Source of the DNA: SAR202 cluster bacterium
GTDB lineage: Bacteria > Chloroflexota > Dehalococcoidia > Lucifugimonadales > UBA2962
DNA: 64,000 nt
Direction: 5' to 3'
Assembly (NCBI GenBank): GCA_022447925.1
Contig: JAKUTS010000005.1
Span: 1-64,000, forward strand
The first letter of the stretch is position 1. Every line of letters begins with the position of its first letter. Position numbers and translations under genes: made by a program. This document shows, in pieces, positions 18,528-26,601 of the stretch. The notes under the pieces were generated by a model. The model made no database searches. It saw only the letters and a program-made list of their open reading frames with translations, and had not been told where the DNA came from.

Positions 18528-19472
18528 ATGAAAAAATACACAGCTTATTTAAATGGTAATTGGATTGATTCTGACGAAATAAAAATTGATCACAAAGATA
18601 GAGGATTTCGGACAGGTGATTGTGTTTTCGATACGGCAAGAACCTTTAATGGGGTAATTTACAATGTTCGCCGTCATGCTAATCGATTTACAAGATCACT
18701 AAAATATGCACGATTGGACTCTGGCCTAACAACTGATGAGTGGGTAGATATATTTAATGAGTCCGTGGAAAGAAACAAACATCACTTAGATCAGGCAGGT
18801 GATTTTTACATATATCCTTTTGTGACTCGAGGAATGGGTTGGCCCGCTCCTGCATCAGGTCCTCCTACAGTGGCATGTATAGCTTACCCAGTGTATTTTG
18901 GAAGATGGTCAGAATGGTTTGATGAAGGTGTTAAAGGCGCTATTCCGAAAACACGAAACTTATCCAGTCAGCAAGTAGACCCCAAAATAAAACATCAAAG
19001 TCGAATGCACATGAATTTGGCTGAAATGGAAGCTTGGGACATAGATGAAGGTGCATATCCCGTAATGATGGACCTAGAAGGTAACCTTACTGAGGGAACG
19101 ATTAACTCAGTATTTTTGGTTTCTGATGGTGTTCTTAAATGCCCAACCGATAGTTCAATACTACAAAGCGAGTCTCGTTGGACAGTCAGAGACCTAGCAT
19201 CGCAATTAGGAATTGAGGTGATGCAAGAGGACTTACAGCCCTACGATTTATATACTGCGGATGAGGCTTTTCTAGCTTTTACTGGACCATGCGTATTGCC
19301 GTTGACGACTATAGACAGGCGACCTGTCGGCAATGGGAAGCCCGGACCTATCACAAATCAGCTTTTAGCGGCGTGGTCTGAGCGCGTGGGATTAGATATT
19401 GTGGGTCAAGCAAAAACATATGGAGAAATGAGCAACTCAGGACATCCTGACGCACCTCAATCAGACAGATAA
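18528..19472 (+). CDS. Class IV PLP-dependent aminotransferase, paralog of the gene at 3358
   Basis: A 314-residue fold-type IV transaminase. It has YLNGNWID, DRGFRTGDCVFDTARTF (24-40), the PLP lysine Lys155 in PKIKHQSRMH, and the DLEGNLTEG block that binds the cofactor phosphate side. AGAGGA ends 7 bases before the ATG. It shares the length, the R-H-x-x-RF...SLKYxRLD segment and most motifs with the protein at 3358, but differs in the active-site loop (GMGWPAPASGPP instead of GVRQDLGG). It heads a run of catabolic genes (amidohydrolase, enoyl-CoA hydratase-like, CoA-transferase), which suggests a role in degrading amino compounds. Substrate and stereospecificity unknown. Confidence 0.87.
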   Translation: MKKYTAYLNGNWIDSDEIKIDHKDRGFRTGDCVFDTARTFNGVIYNVRRHANRFTRSLKYARLDSGLTTDEWVDIFNESVERNKHHLDQAGDFYIYPFVTRGMGWPAPASGPPTVACIAYPVYFGRWSEWFDEGVKGAIPKTRNLSSQQVDPKIKHQSRMHMNLAEMEAWDIDEGAYPVMMDLEGNLTEGTINSVFLVSDGVLKCPTDSSILQSESRWTVRDLASQLGIEVMQEDLQPYDLYTADEAFLAFTGPCVLPLTTIDRRPVGNGKPGPITNQLLAAWSERVGLDIVGQAKTYGEMSNSGHPDAPQSDR

Positions 19473-19485
19473 ACGGAATACATTA

Positions 19486-20667
19486 ATGACTTCACTTCTT
19501 TTAAAGAATGGTACTGTTTATGATTCTGCTCAGGGTATAAAAGGACAGAAGTTAGATGTATCTGTTCAAGACGATATCATTGTCGAAGTCGCTCAGAATA
19601 TTGACTCGAGAGATTTCGATCAAGTTATTGATCTTACAGATAAAGTGGTTGCTCCAGGATTAATAGATTTACATTGTCATGTTTTTCATGGATTCAATTC
19701 TTCTGGAGTTCATCCGGATGTGGCTGGAGTAGGATCAGGTGTAACCACAGTGGTAGATGGAGGCAGTGCAGGCCATTCTAATTTTGGTGGTTTTCCCGCT
19801 TACATCATCCCGAACTCAAAAACTAGAGTTTTATGCATGGTCCATATATCGAGTACGGGCTTGTCAGTGATGCCTGAATTAACCACTATTGAGAACATTG
19901 ATGTGGATCAGACAGCTAGGGTTGTACAAGAAAACTACCCACTAGCCAGAGGCATTAAGATTAGGGCTGTGGGCCCAACAACTGAAACGATCGGAGTAGA
20001 AATAGTTAGATTGGCCAAGCAAGCAGCAATCAATTCTAAAAGTCAATTGATGGTACATATTGGCGAACTATACCATGAAGGTAAAACTTTAACTCAAGAA
20101 CTATTACCCTTGTTGACTCATGGAGACATCTTAACTCATACTTTTACCCCTAATCCAGGGAAGATAATCGATAGTGATGGGAAAGTTTTATCGGAAGTTT
20201 TCGACGCTCAGGAAAGAGGAGTAACTTTAGACACAGCTTTTGGCAGATATAATTTTAGTTTTGATATAGCTAAAACAGCATTGGATCAAGGATTGGTTCC
20301 CAATACAATCAGTACAGACATGACAATTCCAGGTAGACAACAATCCGCTCATAGTATGACTGAGATGTTAACTCGATTTTTAGCGCTAGGATTTGGTTTG
20401 GCTGATGTTATAAAGATGACTACTGAGAATTCAGCAATTGCTCTGAATATGTTAGATTCAATTGGTACTTTGATGGTAGGTAAAGAAGCAGATATAAGTG
20501 TTTTATCAATTGTCGATGGGGATTGGCATGTAAGTGACGTTAAAGGCAACATTCTCCCTACTAACAAGGCTATAATTCCATACATTACAATAAGATCTGG
20601 AGATGTTATAACTCCAGATTTCGGGCCGCATCCTTGGGGATTTTTGCCGACACAAAATATGAGTTAA
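19486..20667 (+). CDS. Amidohydrolase/deacetylase family metallohydrolase (EF_0837-like)
   Basis: A 393-residue amidohydrolase-superfamily TIM barrel. The N-terminal beta-sandwich strand (LLLKNGTVYD) is followed by the metal-binding HxH in LIDLHCHVFHG, then the subfamily mark GVTTVVDGGSAG. Later motifs include IKIRAVG, LMVHIGE, DILTHTF and the catalytic Asp in ISTDM. This combination is that of the 'amidohydrolase/deacetylase' subfamily, whose known members deacylate acetyl-hydroxy or N-acyl amino acids, including acetyl-(R)-mandelate; exact substrate here is unknown. In KIRAVG the Lys is a candidate for the carbamylated bridging lysine. Spacing to both neighbours is 3-13 bases, so it is in an operon. 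Confidence 0.85.
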   Translation: MTSLLLKNGTVYDSAQGIKGQKLDVSVQDDIIVEVAQNIDSRDFDQVIDLTDKVVAPGLIDLHCHVFHGFNSSGVHPDVAGVGSGVTTVVDGGSAGHSNFGGFPAYIIPNSKTRVLCMVHISSTGLSVMPELTTIENIDVDQTARVVQENYPLARGIKIRAVGPTTETIGVEIVRLAKQAAINSKSQLMVHIGELYHEGKTLTQELLPLLTHGDILTHTFTPNPGKIIDSDGKVLSEVFDAQERGVTLDTAFGRYNFSFDIAKTALDQGLVPNTISTDMTIPGRQQSAHSMTEMLTRFLALGFGLADVIKMTTENSAIALNMLDSIGTLMVGKEADISVLSIVDGDWHVSDVKGNILPTNKAIIPYITIRSGDVITPDFGPHPWGFLPTQNMS

Positions 20668-20670
20668 ATC

Positions 20671-21459
20671 ATGAATGAAGAAATTGAGTTAAAAAAAGTA
20701 GATGGTGTAGCCACAATAACGATCAACAGACCTGAAAAGCGTAATGCGATAAATTATGATGGATGGCTTGAGTTGCAACGCATATCTAATATGGTGGATC
20801 AAGATAAAGATGTGAAAGTGGTTATAATTCAAGGTTCAGGACAAGATGCATTCTCATCTGGTGCAGACATAGCGGACTTTGATAATTACCGGAGTAATTC
20901 GGCAAAAGCGATTATCTATGCAGAAGCTTTTGAGGGCGCAATGAATGCAATAGAGGCGATATCTAAACCTACTATCAGTTCAATCAAAGGCTACTGCATT
21001 GGCGGCGGTTGTGAGATGTCTATGGCTACAGATATGAGGTTTGCAGCTGAAAATTCTACTTTTGGCATTCCGGTAGCTCATCTAGGAATTCTAATAGGTT
21101 ATTCAGAAATGACTCGTCTACTTAGATTGGTTGGAGCTGGTAATGCATCATATATATTACTTAGTGGAAAAACAATCAACCCTGATGAAGCACTTAGGAT
21201 AGGATTAATAAATGGTGTGTATCCTGTTGATCAATTAGATGAATTTGTAATGAATCTTGCTATTTCAATGGTGCCTCTTGCTCCTTTATCACAAAGCAAG
21301 CACAAAAAAATAATGCAAAAAGTATTGTCTAATCCTGGGCTAGAAAAATTAACTGAAGAGGAAAGCCTTTTACCTTTTACAAATTTTGATTCTGTTGATT
21401 TTCTGGAAGGGCGCAAAGCATTTTTAGAAAAAAGAAAACCGAAGTTCAAAGGGTTATAG
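20671..21459 (+). CDS. Enoyl-CoA hydratase/isomerase family protein
   Basis: A 262-residue crotonase-fold protein. It has the oxyanion-hole segments DAFSSGADIADF and IKGYCIGGGCEMSMATDMRFA, the latter with one catalytic-position Glu. The second catalytic Glu of true hydratases (QPEINLG) is replaced by Val in IPVAHLG, so this is more likely an isomerase, lyase or another crotonase activity than a standard 2-enoyl-CoA hydratase. It starts 3 bases after the amidohydrolase and stands 46 bases before a CoA-transferase gene, which suggests its substrate is a CoA thioester made by that neighbour. Confidence 0.88.
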   Translation: MNEEIELKKVDGVATITINRPEKRNAINYDGWLELQRISNMVDQDKDVKVVIIQGSGQDAFSSGADIADFDNYRSNSAKAIIYAEAFEGAMNAIEAISKPTISSIKGYCIGGGCEMSMATDMRFAAENSTFGIPVAHLGILIGYSEMTRLLRLVGAGNASYILLSGKTINPDEALRIGLINGVYPVDQLDEFVMNLAISMVPLAPLSQSKHKKIMQKVLSNPGLEKLTEEESLLPFTNFDSVDFLEGRKAFLEKRKPKFKGL

Positions 21460-21505
21460 TCAATTGTCAAATCGAGCTGATTTTAAGTTGGGACTAGGTA
21501 TTTAA

Positions 21506-22702
21506 ATGGTGTTAAAACGCGCATTAGATGGTGTTCGAATATTAGACTGCACCCAAATCCTAGCCGGTCCATTTTGCACCATGCTTTTAGCGGATATGGG
21601 TGCAGATGTAATAAAAATAGAGAAACCAGCTGGTGGAGACGATACTCGTCGAATGGGACCGCCTTTCGTGGACGATACAGCAGCAGCTTTTTTAATGGTA
21701 AATCGTAATAAACGAAGCATCACTGTTGATTTAAAAAATGAAAATGGTATTTATATTTTTAAAGAGCTGGCAAAAAAGTCGGACATATTAGTTGAAAACC
21801 TACGGCCTGGAACGATGGAAAAACTCGGACTTTCATATAAAGAAATAAGATCGATTAAACCCGAAATAGTATATTGTTCCATTTCAGGTTTCGGAGCGAC
21901 GGGGCCTTATTCAAAAAGGTCAGGGTTTGATTTAGTAGCCCAAGGCATGAGTGGACACATGAGTTTCACTGGCCACCCGGACAGTGAACCCGTGAAACTG
22001 AGCGTCCCAATTAGTGATTTAAATGCTGGTATGTTTGCTTCTTATGGCATTTTGTCTGCATATATAAATAGACTAAAGACTGGAGAAGGCCAGTACTTAG
22101 ACACGTCTTTGTTAGAAGCTGGGATTGCTTATACAATGTGGGAATCCGCTAGTTTATTTTATGAAGATGTAATTCCAACGCCAGTTGGCTCCCGGCATCG
22201 TATGGCAGCACCATATCAAGCTTATAGTACTTCCAATGGATATATTAATATCGGAGTTGCAAATCAAGGTACGTGGATTAGATTGTGCGATGCCATGGGC
22301 AGATCAGAAATGAAAGATGATCCAAGGTTTAGTACAAATGCAAAAAGAGTTGAAAATCTATTAGCATTGAAGATTGAAATTGAAAAAACTCTTCTGGAGC
22401 ATGATACTGAACATTGGTGGAATCAGTTCATTGAATTCAATGTTCCTTCAGGTCCAATCTATGATATGAAACAAGTGTACGAAGATAAACATGTACAAGC
22501 GCGAGAAATGATGATCGATATCAAGCATCCAAGCCTTGGAAACATAAAGAATGTTGGTTTTGGAGTTAAATTATCAGGTACTCCAGCTTCAGTGCGCATG
22601 CCACCTCCAGATTTAGGACAGCATAATGATGAAGTTTTAGAGTCTGTCGGATTTACAAAATCAGATATTGCTCGGTTAAAACGAAGCGGTGGTCTGGGTT
22701 AG
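21506..22702 (+). CDS. CaiB/BaiF family (class III) CoA-transferase
   Basis: A 398-residue family III CoA-transferase. Landmarks are the N-terminal LDGVRILDCTQILAGPFC, MGADVIKIEKPAGGDDTR, the CoA-binding RNKRSITVDLK, and Asp171 in PISDLNAGM, which aligns with the catalytic Asp169 of formyl-CoA transferase. Such enzymes move CoA between an acyl-CoA donor and a carboxylic acid. With the crotonase-like gene just upstream it probably activates the acid released by the amidohydrolase or aminotransferase; that is inference. The gene converges on the class III aminotransferase with 3 bases between stops. Confidence 0.92.
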   Translation: MVLKRALDGVRILDCTQILAGPFCTMLLADMGADVIKIEKPAGGDDTRRMGPPFVDDTAAAFLMVNRNKRSITVDLKNENGIYIFKELAKKSDILVENLRPGTMEKLGLSYKEIRSIKPEIVYCSISGFGATGPYSKRSGFDLVAQGMSGHMSFTGHPDSEPVKLSVPISDLNAGMFASYGILSAYINRLKTGEGQYLDTSLLEAGIAYTMWESASLFYEDVIPTPVGSRHRMAAPYQAYSTSNGYINIGVANQGTWIRLCDAMGRSEMKDDPRFSTNAKRVENLLALKIEIEKTLLEHDTEHWWNQFIEFNVPSGPIYDMKQVYEDKHVQAREMMIDIKHPSLGNIKNVGFGVKLSGTPASVRMPPPDLGQHNDEVLESVGFTKSDIARLKRSGGLG

Positions 22703-22705
22703 CAA

Positions 22706-24037
22706 CTACCCTTTAATTCGTTGAAGCACGTTTCTAACTGATCCGACCAAGGTATCTATTTCTGTTTCACTGGTAAGGCTACACACGGCACCTTGAACTT
22801 TAGCGAACATCAGAATCCCCTCATTCATTAAACCGGTGTACAACACTTTTTTAAGCTCCTGATTTCCACGTAGCATAGATCTGTAGTCAGTAATGTCTTC
22901 ATCCGAGAATTGAATTGCGAATAGAGATCCCATTCCTGTTGCCTGGCCTGGTATTTCAAGTTCACCGAATACGGCGTTTATCTTTTGTCTAATTTCATCA
23001 CCCAGAGTATTTAATCGGTTAAAAACATCAGGTGTTAATTGTTTAAGAGTTTCTAATCCCGCTATCATTGTGGCTGGATTAGCATTAAATGTGCCGGCAT
23101 GTGAAATTACCGGTCCTTTTTCATTATCGTATAGAGCCATTAGCTCTTCCTTTCCTCCCCATGCTCCGATTGGTAGCCCTCCACCTATAATTTTCCCAAA
23201 AGTTGTTACGTCAGGGGTAATTCCATATATTTCTTGAGCACCTCCACTAGATAAGCGGAAACTTTGTACTTCATCAAAAATCAGAACAATTCCAAGTTTA
23301 GTGGTAAGGTCACGGATTCCTTGAAGAAACTCTGGGGTTGCAGGCACATAACCGAAATTGGATGAAACAGGTTCCATTATCACTGCTGCCAAATCATCTG
23401 CATTCTTTGTAATAATTTCTGTGCATTTATCGAGATCGTTGTAAGGAAGCACTATTACATCATCAATCACGCTTTGAGGTTGTCCAGGCCACTCTGGGAC
23501 AGCAGTTGTTTTGTTAGGGTCTAACTTATTCATTGGAGTATACACACTAACTGAGACGTACTCATGATTTCCATGGTAGCCGCCTTCGAACTTAGCAAAT
23601 TTTGGTTTGGAGGTATATGCCCTTGCCATTCTGATGGCGTTAAGTGTTCCTTCTGTACCTGAGTTAGTAAATCGTACTTTTTCAACCGATGGAACACGAT
23701 CAACTATAGTTTTTGCTAATTCAATCTGTACTTCGGTTGGAGCTGAATAACTCAACCCTATATCTGCTTGGGCTTTTACAGCTTCAGTTACTGTCGGATT
23801 TGCGTGACCGACGATATAAGTGGTGGCGTTAAGCATAAAATCTAGATAACTGTTTCCGTCCACATCGTAAACATGGTGTCCAGATGCTTTGTCAACAAAG
23901 AAGGGGTAGGGATCAAAATAAGCTGTGGCCCGTGAACTACCCCCTGGCATATATTTAGACGCTTCTGCCTGCATTGTTTTGGATTTAGGATGATTGGCAG
24001 TAAACGTTCTAATTTCTTGATCCATTTTGTTCGACAT
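22706..24037 (-). CDS. Class III aminotransferase, glutamate-1-semialdehyde aminomutase-like
   Basis: A 443-residue fold-type I PLP enzyme of the class III group. It has MPGGSSRATAYFDPYP, the phosphate-binding FTNSGTEGTLNAIRMARA, GGYHGNHEY, LIFDEVQSFRLSSGG and the cofactor lysine Lys282 in TFGKIIGGGLPIGA. This is the layout of glutamate-1-semialdehyde 2,1-aminomutase, but also of many beta-amino acid and omega transaminases that carry the same annotation. There are no haem biosynthesis genes beside it and it lies in a catabolic region, so I favour a transaminase or aminomutase of catabolic use over hemL. With the SDR and nitroreductase genes upstream on the same strand it may form one transcript. 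Confidence 0.85.
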   Translation of the reverse strand: MSNKMDQEIRTFTANHPKSKTMQAEASKYMPGGSSRATAYFDPYPFFVDKASGHHVYDVDGNSYLDFMLNATTYIVGHANPTVTEAVKAQADIGLSYSAPTEVQIELAKTIVDRVPSVEKVRFTNSGTEGTLNAIRMARAYTSKPKFAKFEGGYHGNHEYVSVSVYTPMNKLDPNKTTAVPEWPGQPQSVIDDVIVLPYNDLDKCTEIITKNADDLAAVIMEPVSSNFGYVPATPEFLQGIRDLTTKLGIVLIFDEVQSFRLSSGGAQEIYGITPDVTTFGKIIGGGLPIGAWGGKEELMALYDNEKGPVISHAGTFNANPATMIAGLETLKQLTPDVFNRLNTLGDEIRQKINAVFGELEIPGQATGMGSLFAIQFSDEDITDYRSMLRGNQELKKVLYTGLMNEGILMFAKVQGAVCSLTSETEIDTLVGSVRNVLQRIKG

Positions 24038-24100
24038 AGCTTTCCTCTTAGTAGTTTTACTTAATTTTCATAGTAATTTTAACTTATATATCATATCCGG

Positions 24101-24850
24101 TTACTGTGCTGTTAATCCACCATCAATTACTAATTCAGATCCCGTCATATAAGAAGATTCGTTTGAAGCTAAAAATAATGCTGCATTACAGACGTCAATT
24201 GGTCTAGCAAACCTACCTAGCGGTATTTCAAGCCCCCTCTGTCTTTTTAAATTTATCTCTGGGTATACTTCAGTTAACATATCAGATTCTACAGGTCCTG
24301 GATGGATAGAATTTGCTCTCACGTTATCTTTAGCATGTTGCAAAGCCGTAGACTTGGTGAATACACGTACTGCTGCTTTTGACGGATTATAAGCTGTGGA
24401 AATTTTGCTTCCGATTATCCCGGCAGTTGACGAGATATTTACTATAGATCCGCCTCCTGCGGAAATCATCTTAGGTAGCACGATTTTTGTGCCTAGAAAT
24501 ACCCCTTTTGCGTTTACACTCATTATTGAGTCCCATTTCGCACCATCTGTTTCCAAAATTGTTCCTGATCTATATATGCCAGCATTCTGTACCAATATTG
24601 TTGGTAGACCAAAGATCTTAACGGTTTTATTTACTAGCTCTATCCAACTTGATTCGTTTGTGACGTCAAGATATGTGAAAATTGCGTTGCCAAACTTTTT
24701 TTGGGTGTCTCGTTCAATTTGTTTACCTTTTACTGAATCAATATCAGCAATTACTACTGCCGCTCCTTCGGAAGCAAATGTTTGAACTTGAGCAGAACCT
24801 AAATTACCTGTTCCGCCCGTTATTATTGCGATTTTATTAGCAAGTCTCAT
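24101..24850 (-). CDS. Short-chain dehydrogenase/reductase (SDR)
   Basis: A 249-residue classical SDR. The Rossmann motif is TGGTGNLG (11-18), with Asp36 and Asp38 after the second strand favouring NAD(H). The NAG motif is at 89-91, and the catalytic Ser140, Tyr154 and Lys158 occur in NISSTAGI and YNPSK. The C-terminus has the usual YMTGSELVIDGG. I start at ATG 24850, where MRLANK begins; a TTG two codons upstream is possible. No good ribosome-binding site is visible. The substrate is not predictable; the neighbours suggest oxidation or reduction of a hydroxy or keto acid intermediate. Confidence 0.9.
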   Translation of the reverse strand: MRLANKIAIITGGTGNLGSAQVQTFASEGAAVVIADIDSVKGKQIERDTQKKFGNAIFTYLDVTNESSWIELVNKTVKIFGLPTILVQNAGIYRSGTILETDGAKWDSIMSVNAKGVFLGTKIVLPKMISAGGGSIVNISSTAGIIGSKISTAYNPSKAAVRVFTKSTALQHAKDNVRANSIHPGPVESDMLTEVYPEINLKRQRGLEIPLGRFARPIDVCNAALFLASNESSYMTGSELVIDGGLTAQ

Positions 24851-24908
24851 CCCCAATTAATAAGAGCCTTTAAGTTGCTGTATTTCTTTGGCATCACAAA
24901 TGAAGAGT

Positions 24909-25574
24909 TCATAACTTGTGCGTGGCTCTATCTCTTTTTACGTTCCAAGATTCCCAATAAGTAACTTCTTCTACCGGCTTCCTTTTCGGCTGAGACCATC
25001 TACCTTTAACTGGGTACCCAAGAGGGATTATTGCCATTGTTAAGGTGTCATCCGGAAGATTAAGGAGGCTTTTAATTTGAGTTTCATTTGTAGAATGAAG
25101 CGCTGTTAGTGTTGAGCCTATTCCATATGCTCTTGCTGCTAACATTAAGTTTTGAACTGCCCCATAAATAGATGATCCGGTTCTTGGATCTTGAGAACCA
25201 GCAACATCCCTTAGAATAGGAATAATCCAGACTGGTGCATCATGTATATGATTTGCCAGATGATCTGCGCTCAGGAAGTTTTTTGGCCCTAGCGCATCAT
25301 CGTCGGTGCCAGATAATATTTCTTCTCGCCTAACGCCATATTCCTTATTCCAGTTTTCAAGATACCAATGAGCAATTTTTGTTTTAGTGTTTTTATCTCT
25401 AATCACCATCCATACCCAACTTTGTTTGTTCCCACCTGAAGGACCTCGTATGGCAGCATCAATAATATCCCATATAATTGCGTCCGATATTGGTTTGTTA
25501 GATAGGTATCTTCTGGACGGAGTGGAATGCAAGCCATCAATTAAACCTACCGACTCAAAGTGTTCCTTATCCAA
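24909..25574 (-). CDS. Nitroreductase family FMN-dependent oxidoreductase
   Basis: A 221-residue nitroreductase-fold flavoprotein. It opens with a short N-terminal arm, then SRRYLSNKPISDAIIWDIIDAAIRGPSGGNKQSW, the FMN-contact region with R and S/N residues. The middle GSSIYGAVQNLMLAARAYGIGSTLTALH and C-terminal IPLGYPVKG complete the family signature. Members reduce nitro groups, quinones or unsaturated carbonyls, or dehalogenate; the role here is unknown. The start is TTG at 25574 with AAGGA about 8 bases before. A TATACT box on this strand (25618-25623) could be its -10. Confidence 0.85.
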   Translation of the reverse strand: MDKEHFESVGLIDGLHSTPSRRYLSNKPISDAIIWDIIDAAIRGPSGGNKQSWVWMVIRDKNTKTKIAHWYLENWNKEYGVRREEILSGTDDDALGPKNFLSADHLANHIHDAPVWIIPILRDVAGSQDPRTGSSIYGAVQNLMLAARAYGIGSTLTALHSTNETQIKSLLNLPDDTLTMAIIPLGYPVKGRWSQPKRKPVEEVTYWESWNVKRDRATHKL

Positions 25575-25637
25575 TGATAAATCCTTTTTTAAAAACGAGT
25601 GCTGAAACTTATTGCTAAAGTATAATCAGAGTCATCC

Positions 25638-25674
25638 TAAAAGCAAGGGCATGAATCAATAATTATGTCCCTGC
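25638..25674 (-). terminator. Probable Rho-independent terminator of larE
   Basis: On the minus strand a hairpin of two 10-base arms (25665-25674 and 25643-25652, 8 Watson-Crick pairs, one G-U, one mismatch) with a 12-base loop is followed directly by TTTT. It lies 75 bases after the larE stop and before the nitroreductase start, where a terminator would be expected. Confidence 0.5.
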
Positions 25675-25748
25675 AAAATAGATCAACAAGTTTGGGTGAT
25701 TCAATAGTACATGCCTCAACTATTGGGGCAGTAAAATCAGCTGCTTAA

Positions 25749-26564
25749 TCACTCATTCATAGAGCCAGATCGAAAGCCTTCTATATCAATAGTTATGTAT
25801 TTATATCCTAGTGATTTCAATCGTTTTGTAATTTCTTGTTTAATTGATGGCGTTAATAATTTATCGAATTCGCTAATAGGCAGTTCTATTCTAGCTACAG
25901 TGTTATGATCCCGAACCCTAAGTTGATCAAACCCTAGATCTCTCAGTACTTGCTCAGCCGCTCCAATTCGGTTTAATAGTTTACTTGAAATTTGTGTTCC
26001 GTAAGGCACTCTTGATGCAAGGCACGCTTGAGCCGGTTTGTCCCAGGTTGGCAGTTTCATATCCCGTGAAAGAGCTCGAATATCTGTTTTCGTTAGTCCT
26101 ACCTCTGCTAATGGGCTTATTACACCATGATCGCTAGCAGCTTTTATGCCTGGTCGATAATCACCTAAATCATCATGGTTTGTTCCATTAGCAACCGTCT
26201 TATAATTTAATTTAGATGCCAACTTTGAAAGTTCTTGGTAAAGAGTATCTTTGCAGAAATAACATCTATTCGGCTGATTCGCCTTATACTCTGGTCTTTC
26301 TATTTCGTCAGTTTTTATAATATGACACGAGAAGCCAACGGTTTTAGACAAAGAAATAGCTTTATTGATCTCAATATCAGTAATGCTCGGGGATTTTGCG
26401 ATTACCGCTAATGATTTATCTCCTAATACTTGATGCGCCACGGAAGCTAAAAGAGCACTATCAACGCCACCTGAGTATGCGACGATCAACGAATCACTCG
26501 AAGAAACTCTGTCCTTTAAAGCAATCAATTTATTCTTTAAATCTATGGAATCAATAGCTCGCAT
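25749..26564 (-). CDS. larE: Pyridinium-3,5-bisthiocarboxylic acid mononucleotide synthase, ATP-dependent sulfurtransferase
   Basis: A 271-residue PP-loop protein for making the nickel-pincer nucleotide cofactor of lactate racemase (LarA) and its relatives. The PP-loop SGGVDS is at 31-36. Three cysteines are placed as in the three-Cys LarE class: Cys101 and Cys104 in NRCYFCK and Cys181 in ACLASRVPYG, the last aligning with the sacrificial Cys176 of Lactobacillus plantarum LarE. Family knowledge: LarE proteins with three such cysteines (as in Thermotoga) can bind an [4Fe-4S] cluster and act catalytically instead of sacrificing a cysteine. LarB is 3 kb away on the other strand; larC and larA are not in the window. 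Confidence 0.92.
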   Translation of the reverse strand: MRAIDSIDLKNKLIALKDRVSSSDSLIVAYSGGVDSALLASVAHQVLGDKSLAVIAKSPSITDIEINKAISLSKTVGFSCHIIKTDEIERPEYKANQPNRCYFCKDTLYQELSKLASKLNYKTVANGTNHDDLGDYRPGIKAASDHGVISPLAEVGLTKTDIRALSRDMKLPTWDKPAQACLASRVPYGTQISSKLLNRIGAAEQVLRDLGFDQLRVRDHNTVARIELPISEFDKLLTPSIKQEITKRLKSLGYKYITIDIEGFRSGSMNE

Positions 26565-26601
26565 TAGTTAATTTTAGTATCTTTAATCGTAAATTTCTGA
26601 C

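Noticed and set aside
22706-24037. Calling this gene hemL (glutamate-1-semialdehyde aminomutase)
   Set aside because: The family match is shared by many catabolic aminotransferases, and no tetrapyrrole genes are nearby.
25664-25747. A 27-codon open frame (ATG at 25664) between larE and the nitroreductase gene
   Set aside because: It lacks a ribosome-binding site and overlaps the hairpin that probably ends larE; composition gives no support.
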